Assembly: GCA_017882945.1 (NCBI GenBank)
Contig: JADGON010000280.1
Location: 1 to 8,239, forward strand
DNA from: Acidimicrobiia bacterium
Lineage (GTDB): Bacteria; Actinomycetota; Acidimicrobiia; IMCC26256; JAENVU01
Reading direction: 5' to 3'
Length of the DNA stretch: 8,239 bases
Part shown: positions 1 through 6,136 of the stretch, piece after piece
Numbering within the stretch: position 1 is the stretch's first letter
Layout of the letters: each line of letters begins with the position of its first letter
Position numbers and translations under genes: made by a program
The notes under the pieces: model-generated
Database searches by the model: none
Told to the model about the DNA's origin: nothing
Seen by the model: only the letters and a program-made list of their open reading frames with translations

Positions 1-139
1 ACGCCGGCCCGTTGGCCGTCGAGTGGAACGCGTCAGAGTCCCAGAGCATCCGGTAGAGCAGAAGCCCGGTCATCGCGCCGACCAACCCGACGATCGGTCC
101 CGCGAACCAGCGAACGAACAAGCCTCCCCGGTCCCCCAC
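1..139 (-). CDS. Start of a small membrane protein (partial, cut by left edge)
   Basis: Reading the minus strand from a GTG at 139 gives 46 open codons that run off the left edge. The product begins with a short charged stretch (GDRGG). A hydrophobic segment follows, rich in Phe, Trp, Gly, Val and Leu (about residues 7-33, including GPIVGLVGAMTGLLLY), and looks like one transmembrane helix. A polar tail ends in DSDAFHSTANGPA. An in-frame TAG lies four codons upstream of the GTG, so translation must start at the GTG or at a later codon such as the TTG six codons on; no strong Shine-Dalgarno sequence decides between them. The gene lies 34 nt downstream of the 155-aa gene on the same strand, so they are probably co-transcribed. 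I do not recognise the family. The call rests on the open frame, the hydrophobic pattern and GC-rich third positions. Confidence 0.5.
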   Translation of the reverse strand, partial: MGDRGGLFVRWFAGPIVGLVGAMTGLLLYRMLWDSDAFHSTANGPA

Positions 140-173
140 GACTCGAGCCTAGGCCCGCGACGCGAGCTGGCGC

Positions 174-641
174 CTACGTCCCTCGCACCTCGGCCCAGGT
201 TGCTTCGACCGCGGCGACGACCGTGGGGACTGCATCGCGGAGCGCCGCGGCATCGGCGTCGAGCCAGGGCGCACCGCTCACGTCAACACCCGACCGTTCG
301 AGCAGTCCGGGGAGATCGGCGAGCTGCGCAGCGAGCCAGGTCGTCGGATCGCGCTGGATCGCCTCGTCCCAGTTCCGATCCGACGGCTCGATGCCGTCGA
401 AGCCGGGATGGAAGTGCGCGCTGCGCAGATTTCCCGGCGGGTGGGTCGTCTGATCGAACAGGTCGGCACGGAACACGGGCTGGTCGATGACCACGCGCTC
501 GGCCGCGAACCGCGATCCGCGCTTCGGTTCGTCTTCGAGCAGGCGGACCTCGACTCGGGTGCCGCGCTCGGGCGGATCCATCGGTTCGTGCCACGGGCCG
601 ACGAGCACCGCGACCCCATCGAACACGAACGCCTGTCTCAT
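174..641 (-). CDS. Conserved-looking hypothetical protein, 155 aa, with HFHPGF motif
   Basis: This is a compact soluble protein with no signal peptide or membrane helix. The ATG at 641 is well supported by GGAGG seven nt upstream. The N-terminal half is beta-like (FVFDGVAVLVGP, then RVEVRLLEDE and ERVVIDQPVFRADLFD). A central block, NLRSAHFHPGFDGIEPSDR (residues 71-89), carries two close histidines, H76 and H78, next to the acidic residues D60 and D63. This looks like a possible metal or active site, but I cannot tie it to a named family. The C-terminal third (residues 92-152) is predicted helical and rich in Ala, Leu and Trp. Codon use is typical of the window, and the motif-dense middle suggests a real conserved protein. 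It is followed on the same strand by the truncated membrane protein. No function is assigned. Confidence 0.8.
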   Translation of the reverse strand: MRQAFVFDGVAVLVGPWHEPMDPPERGTRVEVRLLEDEPKRGSRFAAERVVIDQPVFRADLFDQTTHPPGNLRSAHFHPGFDGIEPSDRNWDEAIQRDPTTWLAAQLADLPGLLERSGVDVSGAPWLDADAAALRDAVPTVVAAVEATWAEVRGT

Positions 642-782
642 CCGTCGTCCTCCCTCACCAGGACCACGCTACGCGCGTCGCTCGATCCGGAGCACCGCCG
701 TTTCGCCGGGAGGCCGGGGCCGGGGCGGCCGACGGTGGAAGCCGGGCCACCGCTCGCGCCTCGAAGGTCGCCATCCATCGCT

Positions 783-797
783 GCGCGCCCGGCGCGC
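783..797. repeat. Inverted repeat GCGCGCC-C-GGCGCGC
   Basis: Seven-bp perfect arms (783-789 and 791-797) flank a single central C. The right arm can also pair with GCGCGCC at 826-832, and GTGGC (799-803) can pair with GCCAC (818-822), so the RNA could adopt alternative folds with the neighbouring palindrome. There is no T-run on either side, so it is not a textbook intrinsic terminator. GC-rich sequence makes such repeats more likely by chance. Confidence 0.55.
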
Positions 798-815
798 GGT
801 GGCCGGACCAACGGA

Positions 816-829
816 GCGCCACGTGGCGC
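816..829. repeat. 14-bp perfect palindrome with CACGTG core
   Basis: GCGCCACGTGGCGC reads identically on both strands, with no mismatch and no spacer. It lies 19 bp from the 783-797 inverted repeat and about 175 bp upstream of the start of the 155-aa gene. A dyad without a spacer suits a dimeric DNA-binding protein better than an RNA hairpin, because a hairpin needs a loop. No regulator gene is adjacent. The operator role is inference. Confidence 0.55.
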
Positions 830-886
830 GCCACCGAGACGCCGGCGGCGGCGGGGCATCGCCCGAGCTCCGTCGCGGCGCGACGA

Positions 887-1747
887 CTACGGGTCGAGTG
901 GCGAGGCTCGCCGCGCTTCGGCGTCCCGGTACGCGGTCTCGGCGAAACGCTCGCCGAACACCACCTCTCCGGGACTGCGACCGTCGATGTGGCCCATCGC
1001 ACCCTTGTACAGGCGGTAGCCGAGCAGCTCGAGCAGCCGGTCCGAGAACGTCGCCGCCACGTCCGTCGGGATGGCGAGGTAGTGGTTCTGCTGCTGACGC
1101 ACGAAGCCGGGGCAGAACTGGACGTTGACCCCGAGCCGCCAATCGTCCGAGCTGGTGTTCGGCCCGCCGCCGTGCCACAGGCTGCCGTGGAAGATCATCA
1201 CCGCGCCGGCCGGCATCTCGAGCGCGCGCACGTCGTGCCGGCCGAGCTCGTTCCGCGGAATGACGGGGAGGCGGTGCGACCCGGGGATGTAGCGGGTCCC
1301 ACCGCTCTCAGCCGTGAAATCGGTGAGCGCCCACATGCTCGTGACCATCATCGGCGCGTGCGGCCGGATGAGGTGGCGCGACATCACGATGTCGTCGCCG
1401 TGCATCGGCTGCGCGTCCTCGCCGGGACCGATGTCGATCGCGGTCATTCCCGAGAGGAGACAGCCCGGGTCGAGCAGTGCCTCGACGATCGGCAGCACCT
1501 GCGGGTGCACCGGCATGGCCTGGAACACCGGGTCCTTGGCCAGCAGGTTGTACATCCGCAGGGTCGAGTGACCCTCGGCGGCGGTGCCGAGGGGTTCGAT
1601 CCCGAGCTCGACCTGCAGCCGGCGGATCGTGTCCCGCAGCGCCGCGACGAGTTCGGGCTCGACTGCATCCTCGATGACGGTGAATCCCTGATCATCGATC
1701 CGCGCGAGATGCTGCGCCAACGTCGTCTCGTCGAGGACCGCCGTCAT
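887..1747 (-). CDS. Phytanoyl-CoA dioxygenase (PhyH) family Fe(II)/2-oxoglutarate oxygenase
   Basis: This is a 286-aa non-haem iron oxygenase of the PhyH superfamily, which couples oxidative decarboxylation of 2-oxoglutarate to hydroxylation of a small molecule. The iron facial triad is visible. H116 and D118 form the HxD pair in QPMHGDD. H192 in SLWHGGGPN is the distal histidine; H187 five residues earlier is the less likely alternative. R204 in DWRLGV is placed to bind 2-oxoglutarate. The N-terminus (QHLARIDDQGFTVIEDAVEPELVAALRDTI) is the usual helical start of PhyH proteins, and the length is normal for the family. I chose ATG 1747 because it has GAGG five nt upstream. A longer frame to 1918 would add 57 Arg-rich residues that overlap the divergent GNAT gene. 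The substrate is unknown; the family includes ectoine, phytanoyl-CoA and secondary-metabolite hydroxylases. Confidence 0.93.
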   Translation of the reverse strand: MTAVLDETTLAQHLARIDDQGFTVIEDAVEPELVAALRDTIRRLQVELGIEPLGTAAEGHSTLRMYNLLAKDPVFQAMPVHPQVLPIVEALLDPGCLLSGMTAIDIGPGEDAQPMHGDDIVMSRHLIRPHAPMMVTSMWALTDFTAESGGTRYIPGSHRLPVIPRNELGRHDVRALEMPAGAVMIFHGSLWHGGGPNTSSDDWRLGVNVQFCPGFVRQQQNHYLAIPTDVAATFSDRLLELLGYRLYKGAMGHIDGRSPGEVVFGERFAETAYRDAEARRASPLDP

Positions 1748-1771
1748 AAATGCCTCGTCCGGTTCGAGTGC

Positions 1772-1776
1772 GAGGT
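1772..1776 (+). promoter_or_regulatory. Ribosome binding site that decides the GNAT start
   Basis: GAGGT lies 6 nt before the ATG at 1783. The alternative in-frame ATG at 1750 has only a GAGGA 12 nt upstream, at 1733-1737. It would also leave just 2 nt between divergent start codons. The site therefore favours the start at 1783. Confidence 0.6.
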
Positions 1777-1782
1777 GCCAGG

Positions 1783-2472
1783 ATGCCCGTCGTGCACGTG
1801 CTCGACAACCCCGTCTGGCACGCGCTCTCGGGTCCGCAGGCAACGGTAGCGGAAGGCGACGAGCGCGCCCTCCGGTACGACCCGACGGTGTCGGTGTTCG
1901 CAGCGGTGCCCGACGCACCTACCGCGGACAGCTGGGATGCGCTGCGCGCCATCGTGGGACCGGACGGATCGGCGGTCGTGGTGCGCGATGTCGTGCCCGT
2001 ACCACCCGGCTGGAAGGAGCAGTTCCGGGCGCCGGGCCTGCAGATGGTCTGCGACCAGCCGATCGCGACCCCGCTCGCCGATGCACCCGAGGTGGAGCTC
2101 CTCACCGAGGAATCCGTCCCCGAGATGATGGAGCTCGTCGACCGGACGCGACCGGGACCCTTGCTCCAGCGCACGATCGAGCTCGGGACCTATCTCGGGA
2201 TCAGAGAGCACGGTGCACTCGTCGCGATGTCGGGCACCCGCATGCACCTTCCCGGCTACACGGAGATCAGCGCGGTCTGTACCGACGACGCGCACCGCGG
2301 GCGCGGGCTCGGAAAGCTCCTCGTCGGCCAGCTCGTGAACGAGATCCTCCGACGGGGTGAGGTCGCCTGCCTCCACGCGGTGACGACCAACACCCCGGCG
2401 ATCGGCCTGTACGAGAGGCTCGGATTCACGCGGCGACGCGAGATGGACTTCGCGTTGCTCGGCGCTCAGTAG
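1783..2472 (+). CDS. GNAT family N-acetyltransferase
   Basis: This 229-aa protein probably transfers an acetyl group from acetyl-CoA to an amine. The C-terminal half carries the GNAT core: AVCTDDAHRGRGLGKLLVGQLV (residues about 164-185) contains the acetyl-CoA pyrophosphate loop R172-G-R-G-L-G177. It is followed by the usual strand ACLHAVTTNTPAIGLYERLGF, with the conserved Asn, Tyr and LGF of motif B. The N-terminal ~105 residues are a poorly conserved extension (ALRYDPTVSVFAAVPD...), a layout seen in FR47-like acetyltransferases. The gene diverges from the PhyH gene with 35 nt between start codons. It ends in a 7-nt overlap with the convergent VOC gene. No substrate can be deduced. The domain call is secure; the start is moderately secure. 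Confidence 0.92.
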   Translation: MPVVHVLDNPVWHALSGPQATVAEGDERALRYDPTVSVFAAVPDAPTADSWDALRAIVGPDGSAVVVRDVVPVPPGWKEQFRAPGLQMVCDQPIATPLADAPEVELLTEESVPEMMELVDRTRPGPLLQRTIELGTYLGIREHGALVAMSGTRMHLPGYTEISAVCTDDAHRGRGLGKLLVGQLVNEILRRGEVACLHAVTTNTPAIGLYERLGFTRRREMDFALLGAQ

Positions 2473-3011
2473 AGGTTGCGCAACGGTTCCGGCGTGCCGT
2501 CCCAGTCGAGGTGAGCGGTGCGAACAGTGTCGGTCATCCAACGCGTCGCGTCGTTGAGCTCCATGACCTCTGCGAGCAGCGGTCCGCCGAGGTCGTAGTA
2601 GGCGAAGCTCGCGAAGCCACCGCCGTCCCCGTAGGTCACCGGGGCCCACCCGGCGTTCGCCGCCGCCCGTTCCCAACCCTTCCAGTCCTCGACCCACCAC
2701 GCGAGGTGGTGCGCGCCGTCGCGCCCGGCCTCGAGCGCGTCCCGAAATGGGGACGGCCGGTCGTCGTGGCTGAGGATCAGCTCGATCTGCAGCTCCCCCG
2801 AGTTCGCGAACGCGAGCGTGAGCTCCGGGTCCACCGTCTCCCCCCGGTGCACGTAGCCCTGCATGCGTTGCTTGGGCATGGCCAGAAACGGACCGATACC
2901 GAGTGCGGTCCACCAGGCGACCGCCGCGTCGAGGTCGCGCACGGTGTAGGCGCACTGCCGGATCGGTCCGCATTGCGCCAACGGCCCCGAGTGCATGGTG
3001 GAAGACGGCAT
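2466..3011 (-). CDS. VOC (glyoxalase/bleomycin-resistance fold) family protein
   Basis: This 181-aa protein has two vicinal-oxygen-chelate modules. Module 1 opens with IRQCAYTVRDLDAAVAWW and includes GELQIELI. Module 2 holds GAHHLAWWVEDW and GGPLLAEVMEL. By alignment in mind with methylmalonyl-CoA epimerase, metal ligands fall near Q19, Q75/E77, H101/H102 and E148, so the first ligand is Gln instead of the usual His. From memory, Gln at this place recurs in an actinobacterial VOC subgroup with the LQIELI...HDD signature, so it may be a subfamily trait rather than a defect. Starts are possible at GTG 3029, ATG 3011 and ATG 2996. I prefer 3011, which has GGAAGA about nine nt upstream. The stop overlaps that of the GNAT gene. 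It diverges from the lyase-kinase operon, 74 nt away, and could act on a product of that pathway, but that is guesswork. Confidence 0.9.
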   Translation of the reverse strand: MPSSTMHSGPLAQCGPIRQCAYTVRDLDAAVAWWTALGIGPFLAMPKQRMQGYVHRGETVDPELTLAFANSGELQIELILSHDDRPSPFRDALEAGRDGAHHLAWWVEDWKGWERAAANAGWAPVTYGDGGGFASFAYYDLGGPLLAEVMELNDATRWMTDTVRTAHLDWDGTPEPLRNLY

Positions 3012-3085
3012 CGGCTGCGATCTTCCCACTCCTTGGTGGCATGATCCGGGGACACGCCGAGCGCTGTTTCGAGAAGGACTGCACC

Positions 3086-4474
3086 ATGGCCGAAAACCCG
3101 TACGAAGACCGGTTCCCCGTCAACCGCACGCTCCCCGAGAAGGGCCGCCCCCGTAAGGAGATCCTCGCTGAGCTCGCGTCCATGGCCAAGGAGGAGGACG
3201 CGTTCTGGGAGACCGGGAAGTGCTCCGGCACGATGTACTGCGGCGACCACGAGCACTACGCGTTCATGAACGATGCCTACGGGATGTTCGCCCACGTGAA
3301 CCCGCTCCAGCGCGACATGTGCCCGAGCCAGACCAAGTTCGAGGGCGAGATCATCGCGATGACCTTGGATCTCTTTCACGCGGAGGCGGCAACGGACTCG
3401 GAACCCGTCGGACTCGTCACCACCGGCGGCACCGGCAGCATCCTTCACGCGATGATCTCGTACCGCGAGCGGGGCGAGCAACGGGGCGTCACGAAGCCGA
3501 ACGTGATCAAGCCCGAGAGCGGGCACCCGGCGTTCGACAAGGGTTGCCACCTCTTCGGCATCGAGGTGCGCAACGCCCGAGTGGACCCGGTGAGCTTGCA
3601 GGTCGATGTCGGCTCGGTGGCCGAGCTCATCGACGACAACACGATCGCGCTGGTCGGCTCCGCGTGTAACTACGGCTACGGCACCATCGACCCGATCGAA
3701 GCGCTGTCCGAGCTCGCGCTCGAGCACGGCATCGGACTCCACGTCGACGGCTGCCTCGGCGGCTGGATCCTCCCGTTCGGCCAGGAGCTCGGCTACGACA
3801 TCCCGAACTTCGACTTCCGGGTCCCCGGGGTCACCAGCATCTCCGCCGACACGCACAAGTACGGCTACGCGTTCAAGGGGACCTCGGTCCTCGCGTTTCG
3901 CGACAAGGCGCTGCGCAACGGCCAGTACTTCTTCCTCACCGGCTGGAGCGGCGGCAAGTACTGCTCCCCCGGCATCGAGGGCTCGCGGTCCGGCGGGCTC
4001 CTCGCCGCGACGTGGGCGGCGCTCGTCTCACTGGGCCGCGAGGGCTACCTGCGGTACGCCACGGCGATCTTCGAGACTGCCGAGACGATGAAGGCCGCGG
4101 TCCGGTCCCATCCGGAGCTGCGCATCATGGGCGAGCCGACCTTCGTGTTCAGCTTCACGTCGGACGAGTTCGACATCTACCACGTCAACGACTTCATGCG
4201 GCAGCGCGGTTGGCGGTTCAACGGGCAGCAGTACCCCAACGCGATCCACATGGCGGTCACGCGCCCGCAGACCCAACCGGGGGTCGCGGATTCGTTCGCC
4301 ACGGATCTCGCGGACGCGGTGGCCTACGCCAAGGAGCACGCGTCCGAAGCTCCCAAGAGCGGCGCGATCTACGGCGGGGTCGCCGGCGGGCTGACCGACG
4401 AGGCCGACGAGTTCATTCGCCTGGTGATGGCCGACATGATGGACAGCCAGCTGACCGTCCTCCCGAAGAGTTGA
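3086..4474 (+). CDS. PLP-dependent lyase/decarboxylase of the sphingosine-1-phosphate lyase type
   Basis: This is a 462-aa soluble fold-type I PLP enzyme that most resembles bacterial sphingosine-1-phosphate lyases, which cleave a phosphorylated long-chain amino alcohol to an aldehyde and phosphoethanolamine. Visible landmarks are: EHYAFMNDAYGMFAHVNPL near residue 57; TTGGTGS at 112-118; SGHPAFDKG with H147 placed to stack on the cofactor; HVDGCLGG with D221 to bind the pyridine nitrogen; and ISADTHKYGYAFKG with K258 as the Schiff-base lysine and K264 as the second lysine typical of S1P lyases. GSRSGG and DIYHVNDFMRQRGW follow. It has no membrane anchor, unlike the eukaryotic enzyme. The canonical GGTES is GGTGS here. 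ATG 3086 has GAAGGA seven nt upstream; longer upstream readings overlap the VOC gene and are rejected. It is co-translated with the FGGY kinase. A related group II amino-acid decarboxylase activity is the alternative. Confidence 0.9.
   Translation: MAENPYEDRFPVNRTLPEKGRPRKEILAELASMAKEEDAFWETGKCSGTMYCGDHEHYAFMNDAYGMFAHVNPLQRDMCPSQTKFEGEIIAMTLDLFHAEAATDSEPVGLVTTGGTGSILHAMISYRERGEQRGVTKPNVIKPESGHPAFDKGCHLFGIEVRNARVDPVSLQVDVGSVAELIDDNTIALVGSACNYGYGTIDPIEALSELALEHGIGLHVDGCLGGWILPFGQELGYDIPNFDFRVPGVTSISADTHKYGYAFKGTSVLAFRDKALRNGQYFFLTGWSGGKYCSPGIEGSRSGGLLAATWAALVSLGREGYLRYATAIFETAETMKAAVRSHPELRIMGEPTFVFSFTSDEFDIYHVNDFMRQRGWRFNGQQYPNAIHMAVTRPQTQPGVADSFATDLADAVAYAKEHASEAPKSGAIYGGVAGGLTDEADEFIRLVMADMMDSQLTVLPKS
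4471..4474 (+). promoter_or_regulatory. TTGA stop/start overlap coupling lyase and kinase
   Basis: The TGA that ends the lyase (4472-4474) overlaps the TTG start proposed for the kinase (4471-4473). Such 4-nt overlaps usually mean that ribosomes reinitiate, keeping two products at a fixed ratio. A weak start with a poorly spaced Shine-Dalgarno sequence fits dependence on translation of the upstream gene. Confidence 0.65.
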
Positions 4475-6072
4475 CCCAGGCTCCCCGCGCAAGCGCCACC
4501 GACCGGGACGAGCGCTTCGTCCTCGCGGTGGACCTGGGTACCGGTGGGCCCAAGGTCGGGTTGGTCTCGCTCACCGGTCGCGTCGCCTGGCATGACCACT
4601 GCCCGGTCGAGACCCGGTGGCTCCCGGGCGGCGGCGCGGTCCAGGACGCGGAGGTGTGGTGGGACCTGATCACCGACGCGGCCCGCCGCGCGATGAGCTC
4701 CGGGGTCGTCGATGCTCACCAGATCGAGGCCGTGAGCTGTACCGGCCAGTGGTCGAGCACGGTGCCGGTCGACGAGCGAGGGCTCCCGGTCGGGGACTGC
4801 ATCCTCTGGATGGACAGTCGTGGTGCCCCGTACGCGGAGCGCGTGATCGGCGGTCCGCTCAGCGGGTTTGCGCCCGTACCGCTCGCGGTCTGGGTGCGCC
4901 GCACCGCGGGCGCCCCGTCGACCACCGGTGCGGATCCGATCGGCCACATGCTGTACCTGCTCCACGGCGAGCCGGAGGTCGCGCGGCGAGCGCGCTGGTT
5001 CCTCGAGCCGGTGGACTACCTCTCGATGCGCTTCACCGGCGTCGCGGCCGCCTCGCACGCGTCGATGACCGGCGCGTGGCTCACCGACAACCGCAACCTC
5101 GCGCACCTCGGTTACGACGAGGATCTGGTGCGCCGGTCCGGCGTCAGCCTCCGGCACCTCCCGCCGTTGCGGGCGACCGGATCCACGGTCGGCACCGTGC
5201 AAGCGGAGGTCGCCCGGTCGCTCGGGCTCCCGGAAGGTGTGCGCGTGGTGACCGGGACCCCTGATCTGCACTCCGGTGCCGTGGGCGCGGGCACGGTGCT
5301 CGACTACGAGGCCAACCTCGCGATCAGCACGTCGTCGTGGATCAGCTGTTCGGTGCCATTCAAGAAGACGGACATCTTCCACCAGATCGCGACGGTCCCG
5401 GGCCTCACCAAGGATCGATACCTGGTCGCGAACAATCACGAAACCGGCGGCGCGTGCCTGCAATGGCTGCGCGACCAGATCATCGCCCCGGCCGACGGGC
5501 TGTATGGAGACCATCCACCGCCGAGCTACCCCGCGCTCACGGACGCGGCCGCCGCAGTCCCTGCCGGTGCCGGTGGCGTCATCTTCACGCCGTGGCTGTC
5601 GGGCGAGCGCTCACCGGTCGACGATCGCGACGCACGCGGCGGCTTCCACAACCTCTCGCTCTCGACCACCCGCGCGCATCTCGTGCGCGCGGTCCTCGAG
5701 GGTGTCGCCTACAACAGCCGATGGCTGCACGAGGCGGTGGAGCAGTTCGTGAAGCGGCGCCTGGACCACGTGCGCTTCATCGGCGGGGGTGCACAGTCCG
5801 ATCTCTGGTGCCAGATCCATGCGGACGTGCTCGACCGCACGATCGAGCGGGTCGCCGATCCCGTGGACGCCAACCTGCGCGGCGCGGCCCTGCTCGCGGG
5901 CCTCGCGCTCGGAGCGGTGCACCGCGACGAGGTGCGCGGCCTCGTGAAGGTCGACGCCGTGTTCCGACCCGATCACTCGCACCGAGCAACCTTCGATCGC
6001 CTCTACGCCGAGTTCCCGAAGCTCTACAAGGCCCAGAAGGCGATGTTCCACCGGCTCAACCACCCCGCCTGA
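4471..6072 (+). CDS. FGGY-family carbohydrate/polyol kinase
   Basis: This 533-aa ATP-dependent kinase of the xylulokinase/glycerol-kinase superfamily phosphorylates a sugar or polyol. Visible motifs are: VDLGTGGPK (D21 and Gly-rich phosphate loop 1); TGQW (92-94) and WMDSR (113-117) at the substrate site; TGTPDLHSGAVGAG with catalytic-base candidate D265; STSSW; NNHETGGACLQWLR; WLSGERSP (G378-E379-R380); and GGGAQSDLWCQIHAD (438 on), the C-terminal FGGY signature. The TPDLHS and NNHET blocks differ from standard xylulokinases and suggest a distinct subfamily. No in-frame ATG or GTG lies before the essential DLGTG loop. The best start is TTG at 4471, which overlaps the lyase stop as TTGA; GAAGAG sits directly before it, closer than usual. 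Codon use matches its partner. Substrate unknown. Confidence 0.93.
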   Translation: MTQAPRASATDRDERFVLAVDLGTGGPKVGLVSLTGRVAWHDHCPVETRWLPGGGAVQDAEVWWDLITDAARRAMSSGVVDAHQIEAVSCTGQWSSTVPVDERGLPVGDCILWMDSRGAPYAERVIGGPLSGFAPVPLAVWVRRTAGAPSTTGADPIGHMLYLLHGEPEVARRARWFLEPVDYLSMRFTGVAAASHASMTGAWLTDNRNLAHLGYDEDLVRRSGVSLRHLPPLRATGSTVGTVQAEVARSLGLPEGVRVVTGTPDLHSGAVGAGTVLDYEANLAISTSSWISCSVPFKKTDIFHQIATVPGLTKDRYLVANNHETGGACLQWLRDQIIAPADGLYGDHPPPSYPALTDAAAAVPAGAGGVIFTPWLSGERSPVDDRDARGGFHNLSLSTTRAHLVRAVLEGVAYNSRWLHEAVEQFVKRRLDHVRFIGGGAQSDLWCQIHADVLDRTIERVADPVDANLRGAALLAGLALGAVHRDEVRGLVKVDAVFRPDHSHRATFDRLYAEFPKLYKAQKAMFHRLNHPA

Positions 6073-6136
6073 GCAGGTAACCGGCCGCGCCGAACGGGCT
6101 ACGACGAGGTGCTGGTCAACGACCGGCTCAGGCGGG
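6064..6136. repeat. 11-bp inverted repeat spanning the convergent gene ends
   Basis: CCCGCCTGAGC at 6064-6074, which contains the kinase stop codon, is perfectly complementary to GCTCAGGCGGG at 6126-6136 inside the 3' end of the desaturase gene. The 51-nt loop contains the 26-nt gap between the stops. It could fold in transcripts from either side and act as a bidirectional terminator, but the long loop and lack of a U-tract make it atypical. I see no other terminator between the two genes. Confidence 0.4.

Larger units (their letters stand above)
642..886. other. Intergenic region with strong palindromes
   Basis: This 245-nt stretch lies between the stop of the PhyH gene and the start of the 155-aa gene, both on the minus strand. 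Reading frames across it are open only because of high GC and give Arg/Pro/Gly-rich low-complexity products, so I call no gene. It contains the Shine-Dalgarno sequence of the 155-aa gene (near 649-653) and two strong inverted repeats at 783-797 and 816-829. These could form a terminator for the PhyH transcript or an operator for the downstream pair. Confidence 0.6.

Noticed and set aside
638..859. Minus-strand 73-codon frame whose TGA overlaps the ATG of the 155-aa gene as ATGA
   Set aside because: The overlap looks like coupling, but the product is Arg/Pro/Gly-rich low complexity with no domain, spans the palindromes, and the downstream gene has its own strong RBS in a normal position. A chance overlap is more likely.
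1748..1918. 57-residue N-terminal extension of the PhyH protein
   Set aside because: It is Arg/Pro-rich, antisense to the GNAT gene, and unlike any PhyH N-terminus. The ATG at 1747 has a good RBS and starts a normal family length.
2903..3085. 61-residue N-terminal extension of the S1P-lyase-like protein
   Set aside because: It is antisense to the start of the VOC gene and has no family resemblance. ATG 3086 has a well-spaced GAAGGA.
1744..3231. Long minus-strand open frame (495 codons) spanning the GNAT and VOC genes
   Set aside because: It crosses three well-supported genes on both strands and has no recognisable domain. It is open only because stops are rare at this GC content.
4012..4470. 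153-residue extension of the FGGY kinase inside the lyase gene
   Set aside because: It is an out-of-frame reading of the lyase gene, rich in Arg and Gly. The kinase fold starts right after the TTG at 4471.
4369..5514. Long minus-strand open frame (381 codons) opposite the kinase
   Set aside because: It is a mirror of high-GC codon bias in the kinase. The product has no domain and a His/Arg/Asp-rich composition typical of antisense shadows.
6073..6098. Intrinsic terminator in the 26-nt gap between kinase and desaturase stops
   Set aside because: No compact stem with a T-run lies in the gap. Only the long-loop 11-bp repeat spanning the junction is visible.
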